From assembly GCF_028765545.1 (NCBI RefSeq), contig NZ_JARACP010000001.1, forward strand, positions 434,001-498,000: DNA of 64,000 bases, given 5' to 3'. The stretch's first letter is position 1. Each line of letters begins with the position of its first letter. The DNA is from Aliivibrio sp. S4MY1. GTDB lineage: Bacteria; Pseudomonadota; Gammaproteobacteria; Enterobacterales; Vibrionaceae. Positions 49,229 to 59,065 of this stretch are shown here, in pieces. The notes below the pieces were generated by a model. The model was not told the origin of the DNA and searched no databases. It was given only the letters and a program-made list of their open reading frames with translations. The translations under genes were made by a program, and so were the position numbers.

Positions 49229-50551
49229 TTGTCCACTTTTCAAAATGCCATTGAATCGATTCGTCATCAAATTACGCAGGCAACGTCACGTCATACTATT
49301 TGTCTTGAATTAGATTGGTCGATTGGCGATCAACTGATTGATTGGCTAGAAGCTCAACCCGTATTCCCTAAATTTTATTGGCAGTCTCGTGATGGCCAAG
49401 AAGAAGTCGCGGTTATCGGGCAAGTGAAGACATTTACAGACCCAAGTGCCGCGCAGAAAGTATTAGCACCAAAGCAACGAATTTGGGGTGGGCGTTCTTT
49501 TGATGGGCGTACCGAGCGTAATCGACGTTGTATGTCGTCTTTTTTCTTTTTACCACAAGTTGAAATCAGCCGTTTAGTCTCATCTTGGCAGATCATGGTT
49601 AATCTATCTGACGATAATTCACGTCTGCTATCGACGTTGGATAAACTGGTAGAGCATTTTTCATCACTGTCTGAATTGCATTGTCGCGTAACACAACGAA
49701 TTAATACGCCAGAAAAATCTGATTGGACTAACATGGTCAATAAAGCGTTGACGGCAATTTCAAACCAACAATTTGAGAAAGTAGTGCTTGCGCGTAAAAC
49801 GACCTTAACACTTGATCAGACCTTATCTTCAGCTCAATTTTTAAAAGCAAGCCGTAAAGCAAACAGCCATAGCTTTCATTTTATGATGGCGCTAGATAGC
49901 GAACATTGTTTTATTGGCTCTACACCAGAGCGCTTATATGTTCGTAACGGTTATGCTTTAAAAACAGAGGCTTTAGCGGGAACCATTGGTCGTGGTCACG
50001 ATGAAGAAGAGGATAACCAGCTTGCCTCTTGGCTTATTGCGGATAAGAAAAATCAATATGAAAACCGTCTTGTGGTCGATGATATTATCAATCGCTTATC
50101 TAAATTTAGCTTATCAATGACGGTAGCGGAAAGCTCTGAACTCGTGAAGTTACGTAAAGTTCAGCACTTGAAACGCCCAATTTCTGCAGAGATCAACGCT
50201 GAGTGTTGTGATTCACAATTATTGGATAATTTACAGCCAACCGCAGCAATTGCTGGCTTGCCTCGCATGTCCGCATTGGATTTCATTATTGATAACGAAC
50301 CGTTTGCCCGTGGTTGGTACAGTGGTGCTGTTGGTTTTTTAAGCCAACAACGCAGTGAGTTTTGTGTCGCGATTCGTAGCGCATTAGTCATGGGAAATAA
50401 ATTGCATTTATTCGCAGGGGCAGGGATTGTACCTGGCTCTGAACCGAGCAGTGAATGGGAAGAGTTAGATAAGAAAACCTCAACCCTATGTACCTTATTA
50501 GAATCTGATCCTGCCGTGAGCGCAGAGATCAAGGAGTCGCAAGTCGCATGA
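49229..50551 (+). CDS. menF: Isochorismate synthase MenF
   Basis: 440 residues from TTG49229, with AAGAGAGG at 49216-49223 as ribosome site. Chorismate-binding enzyme: the general base Lys in QFEKVVLARKTTL (about 190), FIGSTPERLYVR, LAGTIGRGHDEEED and GWYSGAVGFL. It converts chorismate to isochorismate, first step of menaquinone synthesis. The stop overlaps the menD ATG (ATGATG). Confidence 0.95.
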   Translation: MSTFQNAIESIRHQITQATSRHTICLELDWSIGDQLIDWLEAQPVFPKFYWQSRDGQEEVAVIGQVKTFTDPSAAQKVLAPKQRIWGGRSFDGRTERNRRCMSSFFFLPQVEISRLVSSWQIMVNLSDDNSRLLSTLDKLVEHFSSLSELHCRVTQRINTPEKSDWTNMVNKALTAISNQQFEKVVLARKTTLTLDQTLSSAQFLKASRKANSHSFHFMMALDSEHCFIGSTPERLYVRNGYALKTEALAGTIGRGHDEEEDNQLASWLIADKKNQYENRLVVDDIINRLSKFSLSMTVAESSELVKLRKVQHLKRPISAEINAECCDSQLLDNLQPTAAIAGLPRMSALDFIIDNEPFARGWYSGAVGFLSQQRSEFCVAIRSALVMGNKLHLFAGAGIVPGSEPSSEWEELDKKTSTLCTLLESDPAVSAEIKESQVA

Positions 50552-52281
50552 TGCAACCAGAGCAGCAGGTAATGCTAAATCAAGTTTGGGCTGAGTTGAT
50601 TATTGAAGAGTTAGTTCGAAATGGAGTGAAGCATGTTTGTATTGCTCCGGGATCTCGTTCAACACCGTTAACGCTTGCCGCTTCAGAACATCAACATTTA
50701 TCGATTCATACGCATTTTGATGAACGGGGCTTAGGATTTTTAGCTCTGGGCATTGCCAAAGCGTCAAATGAAGCGGTTGCTGTAATTGTTACTTCTGGCA
50801 CTGCAGTAGCAAACTTATTGCCCTCAGTTGCAGAGTCAGGATTAACCAAAGAGAAGTTAATCCTACTTACGGCAGATCGCCCTGTAGAGTTGATTAATTG
50901 TGGTGCAAACCAAGCGATTAATCAGCAGGGAATATTTTCTTCACATGTCTGCCATTCTCTCCAATTACCATCACCAACTATTAATGTTCCCGCACAATGG
51001 CTATTGAGTCGATTGGATCAAGCCTGCTTTATTCAGCAAGAACAAGGTGGCGCTATTCATATTAATTGTCCTTTTCCTGAACCCTTTTATGGCAAGAAAG
51101 ATAATACATTTGTACGAGAGTATCTTGCGCCAATTCAAGAATGGAAAGAGGCATTCTCAGCCTATATTCAACAACCTCGTTACTCTTCAATAATGACCGT
51201 TTCTCCTCAATGGATGAAAACAGCCCAAAAGAAAGGCATTGTCATCATTGGTAAAGTCTCATTGGAAGAGGCACAAGCCGCTGCGGAATTAGCGAAAGAG
51301 TTAGGGTGGCCTGTATTGGCGGATCCACAGTCGGGTTATTACTCTGAGTGGGCGCACTACGATTTATGGTTGCAAAATAGTGGCTGTATAGAGTTACTGT
51401 ATGATGTTGAATGCGTACTTCAGTTTGGTGCTCGCTTAGTGTCTAAACGTTTAACGGGATGGTTAGATAACTATCAGAACGACTATTATCTGATAGATCC
51501 TCACTCAGAATTATTGGATGTAAGCAGCCACTCTCATGTCCGTTACCGTGCCAATATCAGACCATGGTGTCAGGCGCATATTGATAGCCTAGTCGAGCGT
51601 GATTGTTACTTCGATCATGCTCCTTCATTGTTATGGAGCGAGTCGTTAAAAGTGGCTTCCCTTAATGCGTTGGCGTTGGCTCGCTCAATGGCATGCAACA
51701 GTGAAACCTTATCTGAATTAAGCTTTGCGCTCACAATAGGCCAAAAGGTCGAATCGTGTGATTGGTTTATCGGCAATAGTTTAATTGTTCGTTTATTAGA
51801 TATGGTTGGCGAGCTTAATCAACAACATACTTATACTAATCGTGGTGCTTCAGGTATTGATGGATTAATCGCAACTGCGGTGGGTGTTCAACGAGCAAAT
51901 CAAAGTCCCTTATTGGCTTTAGTCGGTGATACGTCTCTGCTTTATGATCTGAATTCATTAGCATTATTAAAGCAAGCAACACAGCCTATCGTCATCGTAG
52001 TTATGAATAATGATGGCGGGGGTATTTTTGATTTATTGCCTGTTGATGAAAAGAAAAAAGACGACTTTTATCGAATGCCTCATCAACTTGAGTTTAGCCA
52101 TGCTGCTGCGATGTTTGGTTTGACCTATCATAGGCCAGAAACATTAAGTTGTGCCATCTCGATGATTAATGAAGGTCTACAACAGGGTATTCACTTGGTG
52201 GAAATTAACACCCCTGCAGGACAGGCGGGCGAAGAGTTAACGCGTTTATTCCAAACAATTCAACATGCCACTTTATTCTAA
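50548..52281 (+). CDS. menD: SEPHCHC synthase MenD
   Basis: 577 residues (E. coli 556). ThDP-dependent enzyme: N-terminal Pyr domain with ThDP-activating Glu in HFDERGLGFLALG (about residue 58), and C-terminal PP domain with the ThDP/Mg motif GDTSLLYDLNSLALL followed by NNDGGGIFDLLP. Adds 2-oxoglutarate-derived succinyl unit to isochorismate. Overlaps menF by four bases and menH by seventeen. Confidence 0.96.
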   Translation: MMQPEQQVMLNQVWAELIIEELVRNGVKHVCIAPGSRSTPLTLAASEHQHLSIHTHFDERGLGFLALGIAKASNEAVAVIVTSGTAVANLLPSVAESGLTKEKLILLTADRPVELINCGANQAINQQGIFSSHVCHSLQLPSPTINVPAQWLLSRLDQACFIQQEQGGAIHINCPFPEPFYGKKDNTFVREYLAPIQEWKEAFSAYIQQPRYSSIMTVSPQWMKTAQKKGIVIIGKVSLEEAQAAAELAKELGWPVLADPQSGYYSEWAHYDLWLQNSGCIELLYDVECVLQFGARLVSKRLTGWLDNYQNDYYLIDPHSELLDVSSHSHVRYRANIRPWCQAHIDSLVERDCYFDHAPSLLWSESLKVASLNALALARSMACNSETLSELSFALTIGQKVESCDWFIGNSLIVRLLDMVGELNQQHTYTNRGASGIDGLIATAVGVQRANQSPLLALVGDTSLLYDLNSLALLKQATQPIVIVVMNNDGGGIFDLLPVDEKKKDDFYRMPHQLEFSHAAAMFGLTYHRPETLSCAISMINEGLQQGIHLVEINTPAGQAGEELTRLFQTIQHATLF

Positions 52282-53059
52282 ATGCATTGAGCCTAAAGAA
52301 AATACCGCACAACCTTGTGTGGTATTTTTACATGGATTATTAGGTTCAAGAGATGATTGGGAAAAGATCTCACAGGAAGTCACAAATACTTATCCGGCGT
52401 TACTAATCGATCTTCCTGGGCATGGTAAGAGCAGCGCAATTCATGTTTTAGAAGACGATGGATTTGAAGAAACTTGCCGCTTGATAGTCGAACAACTTGA
52501 AAATAGCCCGTATCGAGAGTTTATTTTTGTGGGTTACTCTTTAGGCGGCCGAATTGCCATGTACCTAAATGCCTGCTTTAAATTACCAGAAAATATTGTT
52601 TTACGTGGTTTATGTATTGAAGGTGGTAATTTTGGATTACTTAACGCAGAAGAGAAACACGCTCGACTAAAAAACGATATCGCTTGGGCTGAGCGATTTG
52701 AACAACAACCGATTGTCGATGTTTTAAACACTTGGTATCAACAACAGGTGTTTTCTTCACTAAACCCTGAGCAAAGACAAGATTTAGTAGTAAAAAGAAG
52801 TGATAATCTTGGTAAGTCAATTGGGATGATGTTGAGATCTACATCACTGGCTAAGCAACCGCATTTGCTTGAAGCCTTACATCGTAGCACCATCCCCATG
52901 TTATATATTTGCGGAGAAGCAGATAAAAAATTTCAACACCTGGCTGAGCAAAGTCAATTAACATATCAAATCATTGCTCAGGCGGGGCATAACGCTCATG
53001 TGGAACAGCCCGAACGCTTTACACATGTACTTAATACATTCTTACAACAATGGAAATAA
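52265..53059 (+). CDS. menH: SHCHC synthase MenH
   Basis: 264 residues, alpha/beta hydrolase fold acting as a lyase: [23 protein letters not shown], Ser in [12 protein letters not shown] (about residue 92), and His in [13 protein letters not shown]. Removes pyruvate from SEPHCHC to give SHCHC. Overlaps the menD end by 17 bases; menB begins five bases after its stop. Confidence 0.93.
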   Translation: MPLYSKCIEPKENTAQPCVVFLHGLLGSRDDWEKISQEVTNTYPALLIDLPGHGKSSAIHVLEDDGFEETCRLIVEQLENSPYREFIFVGYSLGGRIAMYLNACFKLPENIVLRGLCIEGGNFGLLNAEEKHARLKNDIAWAERFEQQPIVDVLNTWYQQQVFSSLNPEQRQDLVVKRSDNLGKSIGMMLRSTSLAKQPHLLEALHRSTIPMLYICGEADKKFQHLAEQSQLTYQIIAQAGHNAHVEQPERFTHVLNTFLQQWK

Positions 53060-53064
53060 AACCC

Positions 53065-53931
53065 ATGGCAAGAACTGTTGGCATTTCAGAAGAAGAACTT
53101 TACACTCCAGTAAATTGGACAGATTGCACAGCGCAATACGAAGACATTCAGTACCATAAATCAGCAGATGGCATTGCGAAAATCACTATCGCACGCCCGC
53201 AAGTACGTAACGCTTTCCGCCCTGGTACGGTTAAAGAGATGATTGATGCACTAGCAGATGCTCGTTATGACGAGAAAGTTGGTGTTATCATTCTTACAGG
53301 TTTAGGCGAAGATGCGTTCTGTTCAGGTGGTGATCAGAAGATCCGTGGCGATTACGGCGGTTACCGTGATGATAGCGGCACACACCACTTAAATGTGTTG
53401 GATTTCCAACGTCAGATCCGTACTTGTCCAAAACCAGTTATCGCAGCAGTGGCAGGCTACGCTGTTGGTGGTGGTCACGTTTTGCATATGATGTGTGACT
53501 TAACCATTGCCGCTGAAAATGCACAATTTGGTCAAACAGGTCCTAAAGTGGGTTCTTTTGATGGTGGATGGGGTGCTTCTTACATGGCTCGTATCGTTGG
53601 TCAAAAGAAAGCGCGTGAAATCTGGTTCCTTTGTCGTTTCTACGATGCTCAAGAAGCATTGGATATGGGCCTAGTAAACACAGTTGTTCCTGTTGCTGAT
53701 TTAGAAAAAGAGACGGTTCGTTGGTGTCGTGAAACATTACAACACAGCCCAATGGCACTACGTTGTCTAAAAGCGGCATTAAATGCAGACTGTGATGGTC
53801 AAGCTGGTCTTCAAGAGTTAGCGGGTAATGCAACCATGATGTTCTACATGACAGAAGAAGGTCAAGAAGGTCGCAACGCGTTTAATGAAAAACGTCGTCC
53901 TGATTTCGATAAATTCCCTCGTAATCCATAA
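53065..53931 (+). CDS. menB: 1,4-dihydroxy-2-naphthoyl-CoA synthase MenB
   Basis: 288 residues from ATG53065 ([11 protein letters not shown]); an in-frame ATG 15 bases upstream (53050) lies inside menH and has no ribosome site. Crotonase family: [33 protein letters not shown], and [17 protein letters not shown]; Asp in [15 protein letters not shown] is the catalytic acid. Closes the second ring of naphthoate. A hairpin with T-run follows before menC. Confidence 0.95.
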   Translation: MARTVGISEEELYTPVNWTDCTAQYEDIQYHKSADGIAKITIARPQVRNAFRPGTVKEMIDALADARYDEKVGVIILTGLGEDAFCSGGDQKIRGDYGGYRDDSGTHHLNVLDFQRQIRTCPKPVIAAVAGYAVGGGHVLHMMCDLTIAAENAQFGQTGPKVGSFDGGWGASYMARIVGQKKAREIWFLCRFYDAQEALDMGLVNTVVPVADLEKETVRWCRETLQHSPMALRCLKAALNADCDGQAGLQELAGNATMMFYMTEEGQEGRNAFNEKRRPDFDKFPRNP

Positions 53932-53959
53932 GCACCTATCACTGATTCAATTAAGTATT

Positions 53960-53990
53960 AGAGGCTCTTTATGAGTCTCTTTTTTCTTTT
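53960..53990 (+). terminator. Terminator-like hairpin between menB and menC
   Basis: Stem AGAGGCTC (53960-53967) / GAGTCTCT (53973-53980, one G-U) with a long T-rich tail to about 53992. It suggests reduced read-through into menC-menE. Confidence 0.65.
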
Positions 53991-54008
53991 TATTGGTTGG
54001 AGTAACAA

Positions 54009-54983
54009 ATGAAAACAGCCAAGATATATCAATACCAACTCCCTATGGACAGTGGAGTTATTCTTCGTGAACAACGTCTTCAACAACGAGATGGGTTGGT
54101 CATTGAATTAAGTGATGGAACACGCTGTGGTAAAGGTGAAGTTGCCCCTCTGCCTGAGTTTAGTCAAGAGACGCTAGAGCAAGCACGTGAAGATTTATTG
54201 TCACTAACGCAAGCGTGGATCAATGATGAAGAGCTTGATCTTGATGCTAATTGCCCATCGGTAGCCTTTGGTTTTAGCATGGCATTGCTAGAGCTTGAGA
54301 ACGGTTTACCACAAGAAGGTAACTATCAAGCTGCGCCATTATGCTCAGGTGACCCAGACGATTTAGTCGTTAAGCTGAACGAGATGAGTGGCAAAAAAAT
54401 TGCGAAAATCAAAGTTGGCTTATATGAACCGATTCGTGATGGCATGGTTGTAAATATGTTTTTAGAGCTTATTCCCGATCTGTCTTTACGCCTTGACGCT
54501 AACCGTAATTGGACACCAAAGAAAACCGAACAATTTGCTAATTATGTTAATCCAGAATTTCGTTCTCGTATTGAGTTTTTAGAAGAGCCTTGTCATACAC
54601 CAGAAGAGAGTTTGGCATTCTCTCAAGCTACAGGCATCGCCATTGCTTGGGATGAAACGGTGCGTGATGATGGTTTTGAAATTACGGCTCAAGACGGCGT
54701 AAAAGCGATTGTCATTAAACCAACCATGATTGGCTCGGTTGATAAGTGTCTTGCCCTTGTTGAAGATGCTCATAAGTTAGGTATGCAAGCTGTGATTAGC
54801 TCAAGTCTAGAATCTAGCCTTGCTTTAACGCAGCTAGCGCGACTGGCGGCCTGGAAAACACCAGAGACGATCCCAGGTTTAGATACGGTTGATCTGTTTA
54901 AAATGCAATTAGACACACCTTGGCCTAATTGTGAATTACCAATGAATGAGTTATCAGAGCTGACACTTATATGGGAAAATTAA
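54009..54983 (+). CDS. menC: o-Succinylbenzoate synthase MenC
   Basis: 324 residues, enolase superfamily. Metal ligands in RLDANRNW (Asp), EFLEEPCHTPEE (Glu) and AWDETVRDDGF (Asp), the general bases are Lys in KIKVGLYEP and Lys in AIVIKPTMIG. It dehydrates SHCHC to OSB. GGAG ribosome site upstream; its stop overlaps the menE ATG by 13 bases. Confidence 0.95.
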   Translation: MKTAKIYQYQLPMDSGVILREQRLQQRDGLVIELSDGTRCGKGEVAPLPEFSQETLEQAREDLLSLTQAWINDEELDLDANCPSVAFGFSMALLELENGLPQEGNYQAAPLCSGDPDDLVVKLNEMSGKKIAKIKVGLYEPIRDGMVVNMFLELIPDLSLRLDANRNWTPKKTEQFANYVNPEFRSRIEFLEEPCHTPEESLAFSQATGIAIAWDETVRDDGFEITAQDGVKAIVIKPTMIGSVDKCLALVEDAHKLGMQAVISSSLESSLALTQLARLAAWKTPETIPGLDTVDLFKMQLDTPWPNCELPMNELSELTLIWEN

Positions 54984-56371
54984 TCTCACCACTTTTTACT
55001 ACTTGGCCTTGGGCGAAATGGAGTGAAGAGCGAGAAGTGGAAATAGCACTTCGTGATGGTAACAAAGTGTGGACTTGGGCTGAAGTGTCAATTCAAGTGA
55101 ATCGATATGCTAATGGTCTTATTCAGCAAGGCGTTAAACGTGATGACGTGGTTGTTGGTGTTGCAAAAAGTGGTATTGAGTTAATTTGGTTGCAGTTAGC
55201 CAGTATTCGTATTGGTGCTCGCTTTTCAGCAATTAATCCTAAAACACCGAAAGCTCAACTTCATCAGTTAGTGACGAGTATTTCTGCTCAACATATGTGG
55301 TTTGGTGAAGGGCAAGAGAGCATTTCAGGCACTTGGCATCATCTGCAATTAATCAACGCTGAATACAGTGCTATTGCTGCGACATGGCAACCAAATCGAT
55401 TAGCGACCTTAACCTTTACCTCTGGCTCAACAGGATTACCAAAGGCGGTTGCACACAGCATAAATAACCATTTGTACTCAGCTGCTGGCTTACTTAGCAC
55501 GATGGAGTTTGATAATTGTGATTCGTGGCTATTATCTTTGCCTTTATTCCATGTATCGGGACTAGCGATTGTATGGCGTTGGTTATTAACGGGTGCAACA
55601 ATTGTGATGCCAACCGAAGATGGTTTGTTAAATGACTTATGTTGTGTTACTCATGCCTCATTGGTTCCTACTCAGTTACAGCGAATTTTAGACAGTAGTG
55701 ATATCTCTCGTCTGGCGTTAAAACGCGTGTTACTTGGCGGTGCTGTTATACCGACTGAATTAACTGATGCCGCAAAAGAAAATGGCATTGAGTGTTGGTT
55801 AGGTTATGGCATGACAGAAATGGCTTCTACGGTAACCGCAAAACTGGCAGATGGAGAGCCGGGCGTGGGTAATGTGCTTCATTATCGTGAATTACGTATT
55901 GAAAAAGGTGAAGTTCTTGTTCGTGGTGAGTGCTTAGCTTTAGGTTATTATCGTTCATCTGGCATTATGAATATCACTAACGAAGAGGGTTGGTATCAAA
56001 CTAGCGATCTTGGTTATATGATGGGCGCAGAGCTGCATATTCAAGGCCGAGCTGACAATATGTTTATTTCTGGCGGTGAGAATATTCATCCAGAAAAGAT
56101 AGAGCTCGCTTTGCTAACGCATAACGAAATAGAGCAAGTGATTGTTGTTGATGTTAAAGATGAAGAGTTTGGACAACGTCCTGTTGCCGTTATTAAAATG
56201 ACACAACTGATTAGCCATGACGAATTGCATTCTTTCTTAAAAGAGAAGTTAACTCAGTTTGAATGTCCAATTCGTTATGAAACTATGCCTGAACACTTAT
56301 TTGGAACCGGCATTAAGATTTCTCGCCCACAAGTAAAAGAGTGGGTTAACTCACTGCCAATCACAGCGTAA
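54971..56371 (+). CDS. menE: o-Succinylbenzoate-CoA ligase MenE
   Basis: 466 residues, ANL superfamily adenylation enzyme: P-loop LTFTSGSTGLPKAVAHS (about 152-168), GYGMTEMAST, the hinge YQTSDLG and AGRADNMFISGGENIHP. Its C-terminal catalytic Lys is in FGTGIKISRPQVK. Activates OSB. The last gene of menFDHBCE. Its 3' end overlaps the convergent MFS-acyltransferase gene by 21 bases. Confidence 0.94.
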   Translation: MGKLISPLFTTWPWAKWSEEREVEIALRDGNKVWTWAEVSIQVNRYANGLIQQGVKRDDVVVGVAKSGIELIWLQLASIRIGARFSAINPKTPKAQLHQLVTSISAQHMWFGEGQESISGTWHHLQLINAEYSAIAATWQPNRLATLTFTSGSTGLPKAVAHSINNHLYSAAGLLSTMEFDNCDSWLLSLPLFHVSGLAIVWRWLLTGATIVMPTEDGLLNDLCCVTHASLVPTQLQRILDSSDISRLALKRVLLGGAVIPTELTDAAKENGIECWLGYGMTEMASTVTAKLADGEPGVGNVLHYRELRIEKGEVLVRGECLALGYYRSSGIMNITNEEGWYQTSDLGYMMGAELHIQGRADNMFISGGENIHPEKIELALLTHNEIEQVIVVDVKDEEFGQRPVAVIKMTQLISHDELHSFLKEKLTQFECPIRYETMPEHLFGTGIKISRPQVKEWVNSLPITA

Positions 56372-58219
56372 TTGAATTACTTTTTCACGCATTACGCTTG
56401 ATGTTGCTAGATGTGGTGGTACGGGTTCTCCAGCTACCACTTCTATTTTTGACCAGCAGCGGCGTGGTCGTTTTAATATTGCTTTCCCGCCATGACGACT
56501 AAAGAAACTTTGCCATAAACCACGCAGCGCCATTGGTACAACGGGCACAGGTGAGCGTTTCAAAATAATATCTATTCCTCGCAAAAATGACCCCACTTCA
56601 CCATCATGAGTTAATACCCCTTCAGGAAAAATTAAGACTATTTCTCCTTCAGATAGTGCTGCTTCAACCTCTAAAAAAGCACGACGAATAGAGTTGCTCT
56701 TTGTGGCATTAATAGGGATTACCTTGGTTAAGCGAAAGAAGTATTTAACTAAAGGCAGTTCAGCGTACTCCTCTTCCATAACAAAGCGAATAGGGCGTGG
56801 ACACGCACCACTTAGAATAAAGGCATCCATATAAGTAATATGGTTACAAACCAGTAAAGCGCCACCTTCTTCAGGAAGATGCTGTAATCCTTTATGCTTT
56901 ACTCGATACATTGTGTGAGTAATGATCCAAAGTAAAAATCGGATCACAAAAACAGGAACTTTACAGAGTAAAAAGAAGGCAACAACACCATTCATAATAG
57001 CGAGAAGGGCAAAGAACTGAGGAATAGATAATTCAAGAACAGATAAACACACAATGCCTAAAATGGCACTAGCGACCATAAATAGCGCATTGTAAATGTT
57101 ATTGGCTGCAATGATTTGAGATCGGTGTTCTGGCTTTGGTCGTTGTTGGATTAAAGTATACAAAGGAACGATATAAAGTCCGCCACAAATGCCTAAAAAT
57201 AACAGATTAATAAAAACAGGCAGTAATTCTGGGCTTAAAAGTGTAGCAATAAAGCCAGTGACATCAATAGATGAGCTTGGCGTTGAAAGATAAAGATTCA
57301 TCCCAAACAGAGAGATGCCTAAGCAGCCTAATGGGATAATTCCAATTTCAACTCTGTGTTTAGACAACACATCACAAGCCAGAGAGCCTATTGCAATACC
57401 AATAGAAAATAAAGCTAATAATACCGTTACAGTAATTGCATTATCGTTAAGATGTAAATGACTATAATTTGGGAACTGAGTTAAATAACTTGCACCTAAA
57501 AACCAGAACCAACTGATCCCCATGATAGCTAAAAATACCGAGGGATCTTCTTTGGCAATATTAAGCATTTGTTTTGTTTGTTGGATAGGCTGCCATTTAA
57601 AAACCAAATTAGGAGCAATGGCCTTTGTGTGAGGAATAGATCGGCTTGCAAGATAACCAAGCACGGCAAAAAGAACAACCGCACCTGCTGCAATGTACTC
57701 CGCGTTATCTTGTGAAGCAATAAAACCAGCCCCAATAGTTCCGAATAAAATGGCAAGGAAAGTTCCTGTCTCAACCAAGGCATTGCCCGTTACTAACTCT
57801 TCTTTTTTTAATTGCTGAGGAAGCAGAGCGTATTTGACCGGACCAAAAAAAGCCGATTGTGTGCCCATCAGAAAAAGAAGAATTAATAATAAGGTGTAAT
57901 CTTTAAGAATAAACGCCATAGCGCCAAAGAGCATAATAACGATTTCAGCGAGTTTTACTTTGCGAATAAAGGCTGATTTTTCATATTTATCAGCCAAAAC
58001 TCCAGCAGGAGCAGAAAAAAGAAAGAAAGGTAGAATAAACAGCCCAGCAGCAAGATTAATAAAGAGATTAGATGAAATAGGCAAGCTATCCACACTGGCA
58101 AAGGCAACAAAAAGTAGCAGTGTGTTTTTATAAATGTTGTCGTTAAATGCACCTAAAGATTGAGTTAAAAAGTAAGGCAGAAAACGACGTTGGGTTAATA
58201 GCTTGGCTTGCTTTGCCAT
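56351..58219 (-). CDS. Fused LplT-like MFS transporter and PlsC-type acyltransferase
   Basis: 622 residues. Residues about 10-400 form a twelve-helix MFS transporter starting with FLPYFLTQSLGAFNDNIYKN, like LplT (lysophospholipid flippase). Residues about 420-622 are a glycerolipid acyltransferase with the catalytic block CNHITYMDAF (HX4D) and FPEGVLTHDGEVGSFLRG. In E. coli LplT and Aas are separate, and Aas also has an acyl-ACP synthetase domain; that domain is absent here. Role: probable import of lysophospholipid and re-acylation. TetR gene 22 bases upstream. Confidence 0.87.
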   Translation of the reverse strand: MAKQAKLLTQRRFLPYFLTQSLGAFNDNIYKNTLLLFVAFASVDSLPISSNLFINLAAGLFILPFFLFSAPAGVLADKYEKSAFIRKVKLAEIVIMLFGAMAFILKDYTLLLILLFLMGTQSAFFGPVKYALLPQQLKKEELVTGNALVETGTFLAILFGTIGAGFIASQDNAEYIAAGAVVLFAVLGYLASRSIPHTKAIAPNLVFKWQPIQQTKQMLNIAKEDPSVFLAIMGISWFWFLGASYLTQFPNYSHLHLNDNAITVTVLLALFSIGIAIGSLACDVLSKHRVEIGIIPLGCLGISLFGMNLYLSTPSSSIDVTGFIATLLSPELLPVFINLLFLGICGGLYIVPLYTLIQQRPKPEHRSQIIAANNIYNALFMVASAILGIVCLSVLELSIPQFFALLAIMNGVVAFFLLCKVPVFVIRFLLWIITHTMYRVKHKGLQHLPEEGGALLVCNHITYMDAFILSGACPRPIRFVMEEEYAELPLVKYFFRLTKVIPINATKSNSIRRAFLEVEAALSEGEIVLIFPEGVLTHDGEVGSFLRGIDIILKRSPVPVVPMALRGLWQSFFSRHGGKAILKRPRRCWSKIEVVAGEPVPPHLATSSVMREKVIQLRCDWQ

Positions 58220-58241
58220 GAATAATCCTTTAATTACAAAG

Positions 58242-58841
58242 CTAGTGCTGCTTCCATTGGTTGATATAGTTCAATAGTAGGTTATCAATCAGAAGATGGC
58301 CATCAATAGGTGTTGATGAAAATAACAAATCATCCAGACTTAATAACGTAATACCATGGACACTAGCCCAAATAACGCGACTACTTTGTTCTATCTCACT
58401 CTGTTCTTTAATTGGATTAATGGTTTTAATTATTTCTTCAAGCACGCCCATCATTTGACTAATGCGGTTCTCTTGCCAATCTGGCAGTTCCTCACCGTTC
58501 ATGTTGTGTTGGAACACTAATTTCCAGCGATTAGGGTGAAGTTGTGCAAAGTCATAATAGCAATAGGCGATGGCTTTAAGTGCTTCTTCTGGTGTCGTGC
58601 AGTTGTCCAACTCTTGATTTACTTGCTGCATTAGTTCATCTAACGTTTGAGCGATAGAGCGCAGCAGCAATAAATTATAGCTACCAAAAATATTGACCAA
58701 TGTACTGGGTACATAGCCAATGCTTTTTGCTAGCTTTCTTAAGCTGAGTTCGTGATGACTATGCTCGTTGAGAAATACCTTCATATTATCTAATGCCATA
58801 TCGCGTATTTCTTGATGAGTATGGTCGTTTCTGCGCGCCAT
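58242..58841 (-). CDS. TetR-family transcriptional regulator
   Basis: 199 residues. N-terminal helix-turn-helix (about 10-58, SLRKLAKSIGYVPSTLVNIFGS) and a C-terminal TetR_C_13/WHG-like ligand domain (WKLVFQHNMNGEELPDW). It is upstream of the fused lipid protein on the same strand with only 22 bases between, so it probably controls it and itself. Ligand unknown, possibly a fatty-acid derivative. Confidence 0.86.
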   Translation of the reverse strand: MARRNDHTHQEIRDMALDNMKVFLNEHSHHELSLRKLAKSIGYVPSTLVNIFGSYNLLLLRSIAQTLDELMQQVNQELDNCTTPEEALKAIAYCYYDFAQLHPNRWKLVFQHNMNGEELPDWQENRISQMMGVLEEIIKTINPIKEQSEIEQSSRVIWASVHGITLLSLDDLLFSSTPIDGHLLIDNLLLNYINQWKQH

Positions 58842-58862
58842 ATAAACCTGATTTAAAAAATT

Positions 58863-58877
58863 GTGAACATTGTTCTT
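58863..58877 (-). promoter_or_regulatory. Candidate TetR autoregulatory operator
   Basis: Palindromic GAACATTGTTC core (58865-58875) lies 24 bases before the TetR start codon, a usual position for an operator. No data on binding; the sequence match is only dyad symmetry. Confidence 0.35.
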
Positions 58878-59065
58878 AATTTTAATTGCATCTCATTATT
58901 CTTCAAGTAAGAGTTTTATCAATTAGGGCGTAAAGCACAATGTTGAGAATAAAAGAGGCGTTTTTTAACACTCTGAAACACAGTCGTGCGTTTTAATGCT
59001 CCCAATATGAAGCGATGCAGGCTATTATCAGTTAAAATTATTTTAATACAGTAAAGGAACAGACA

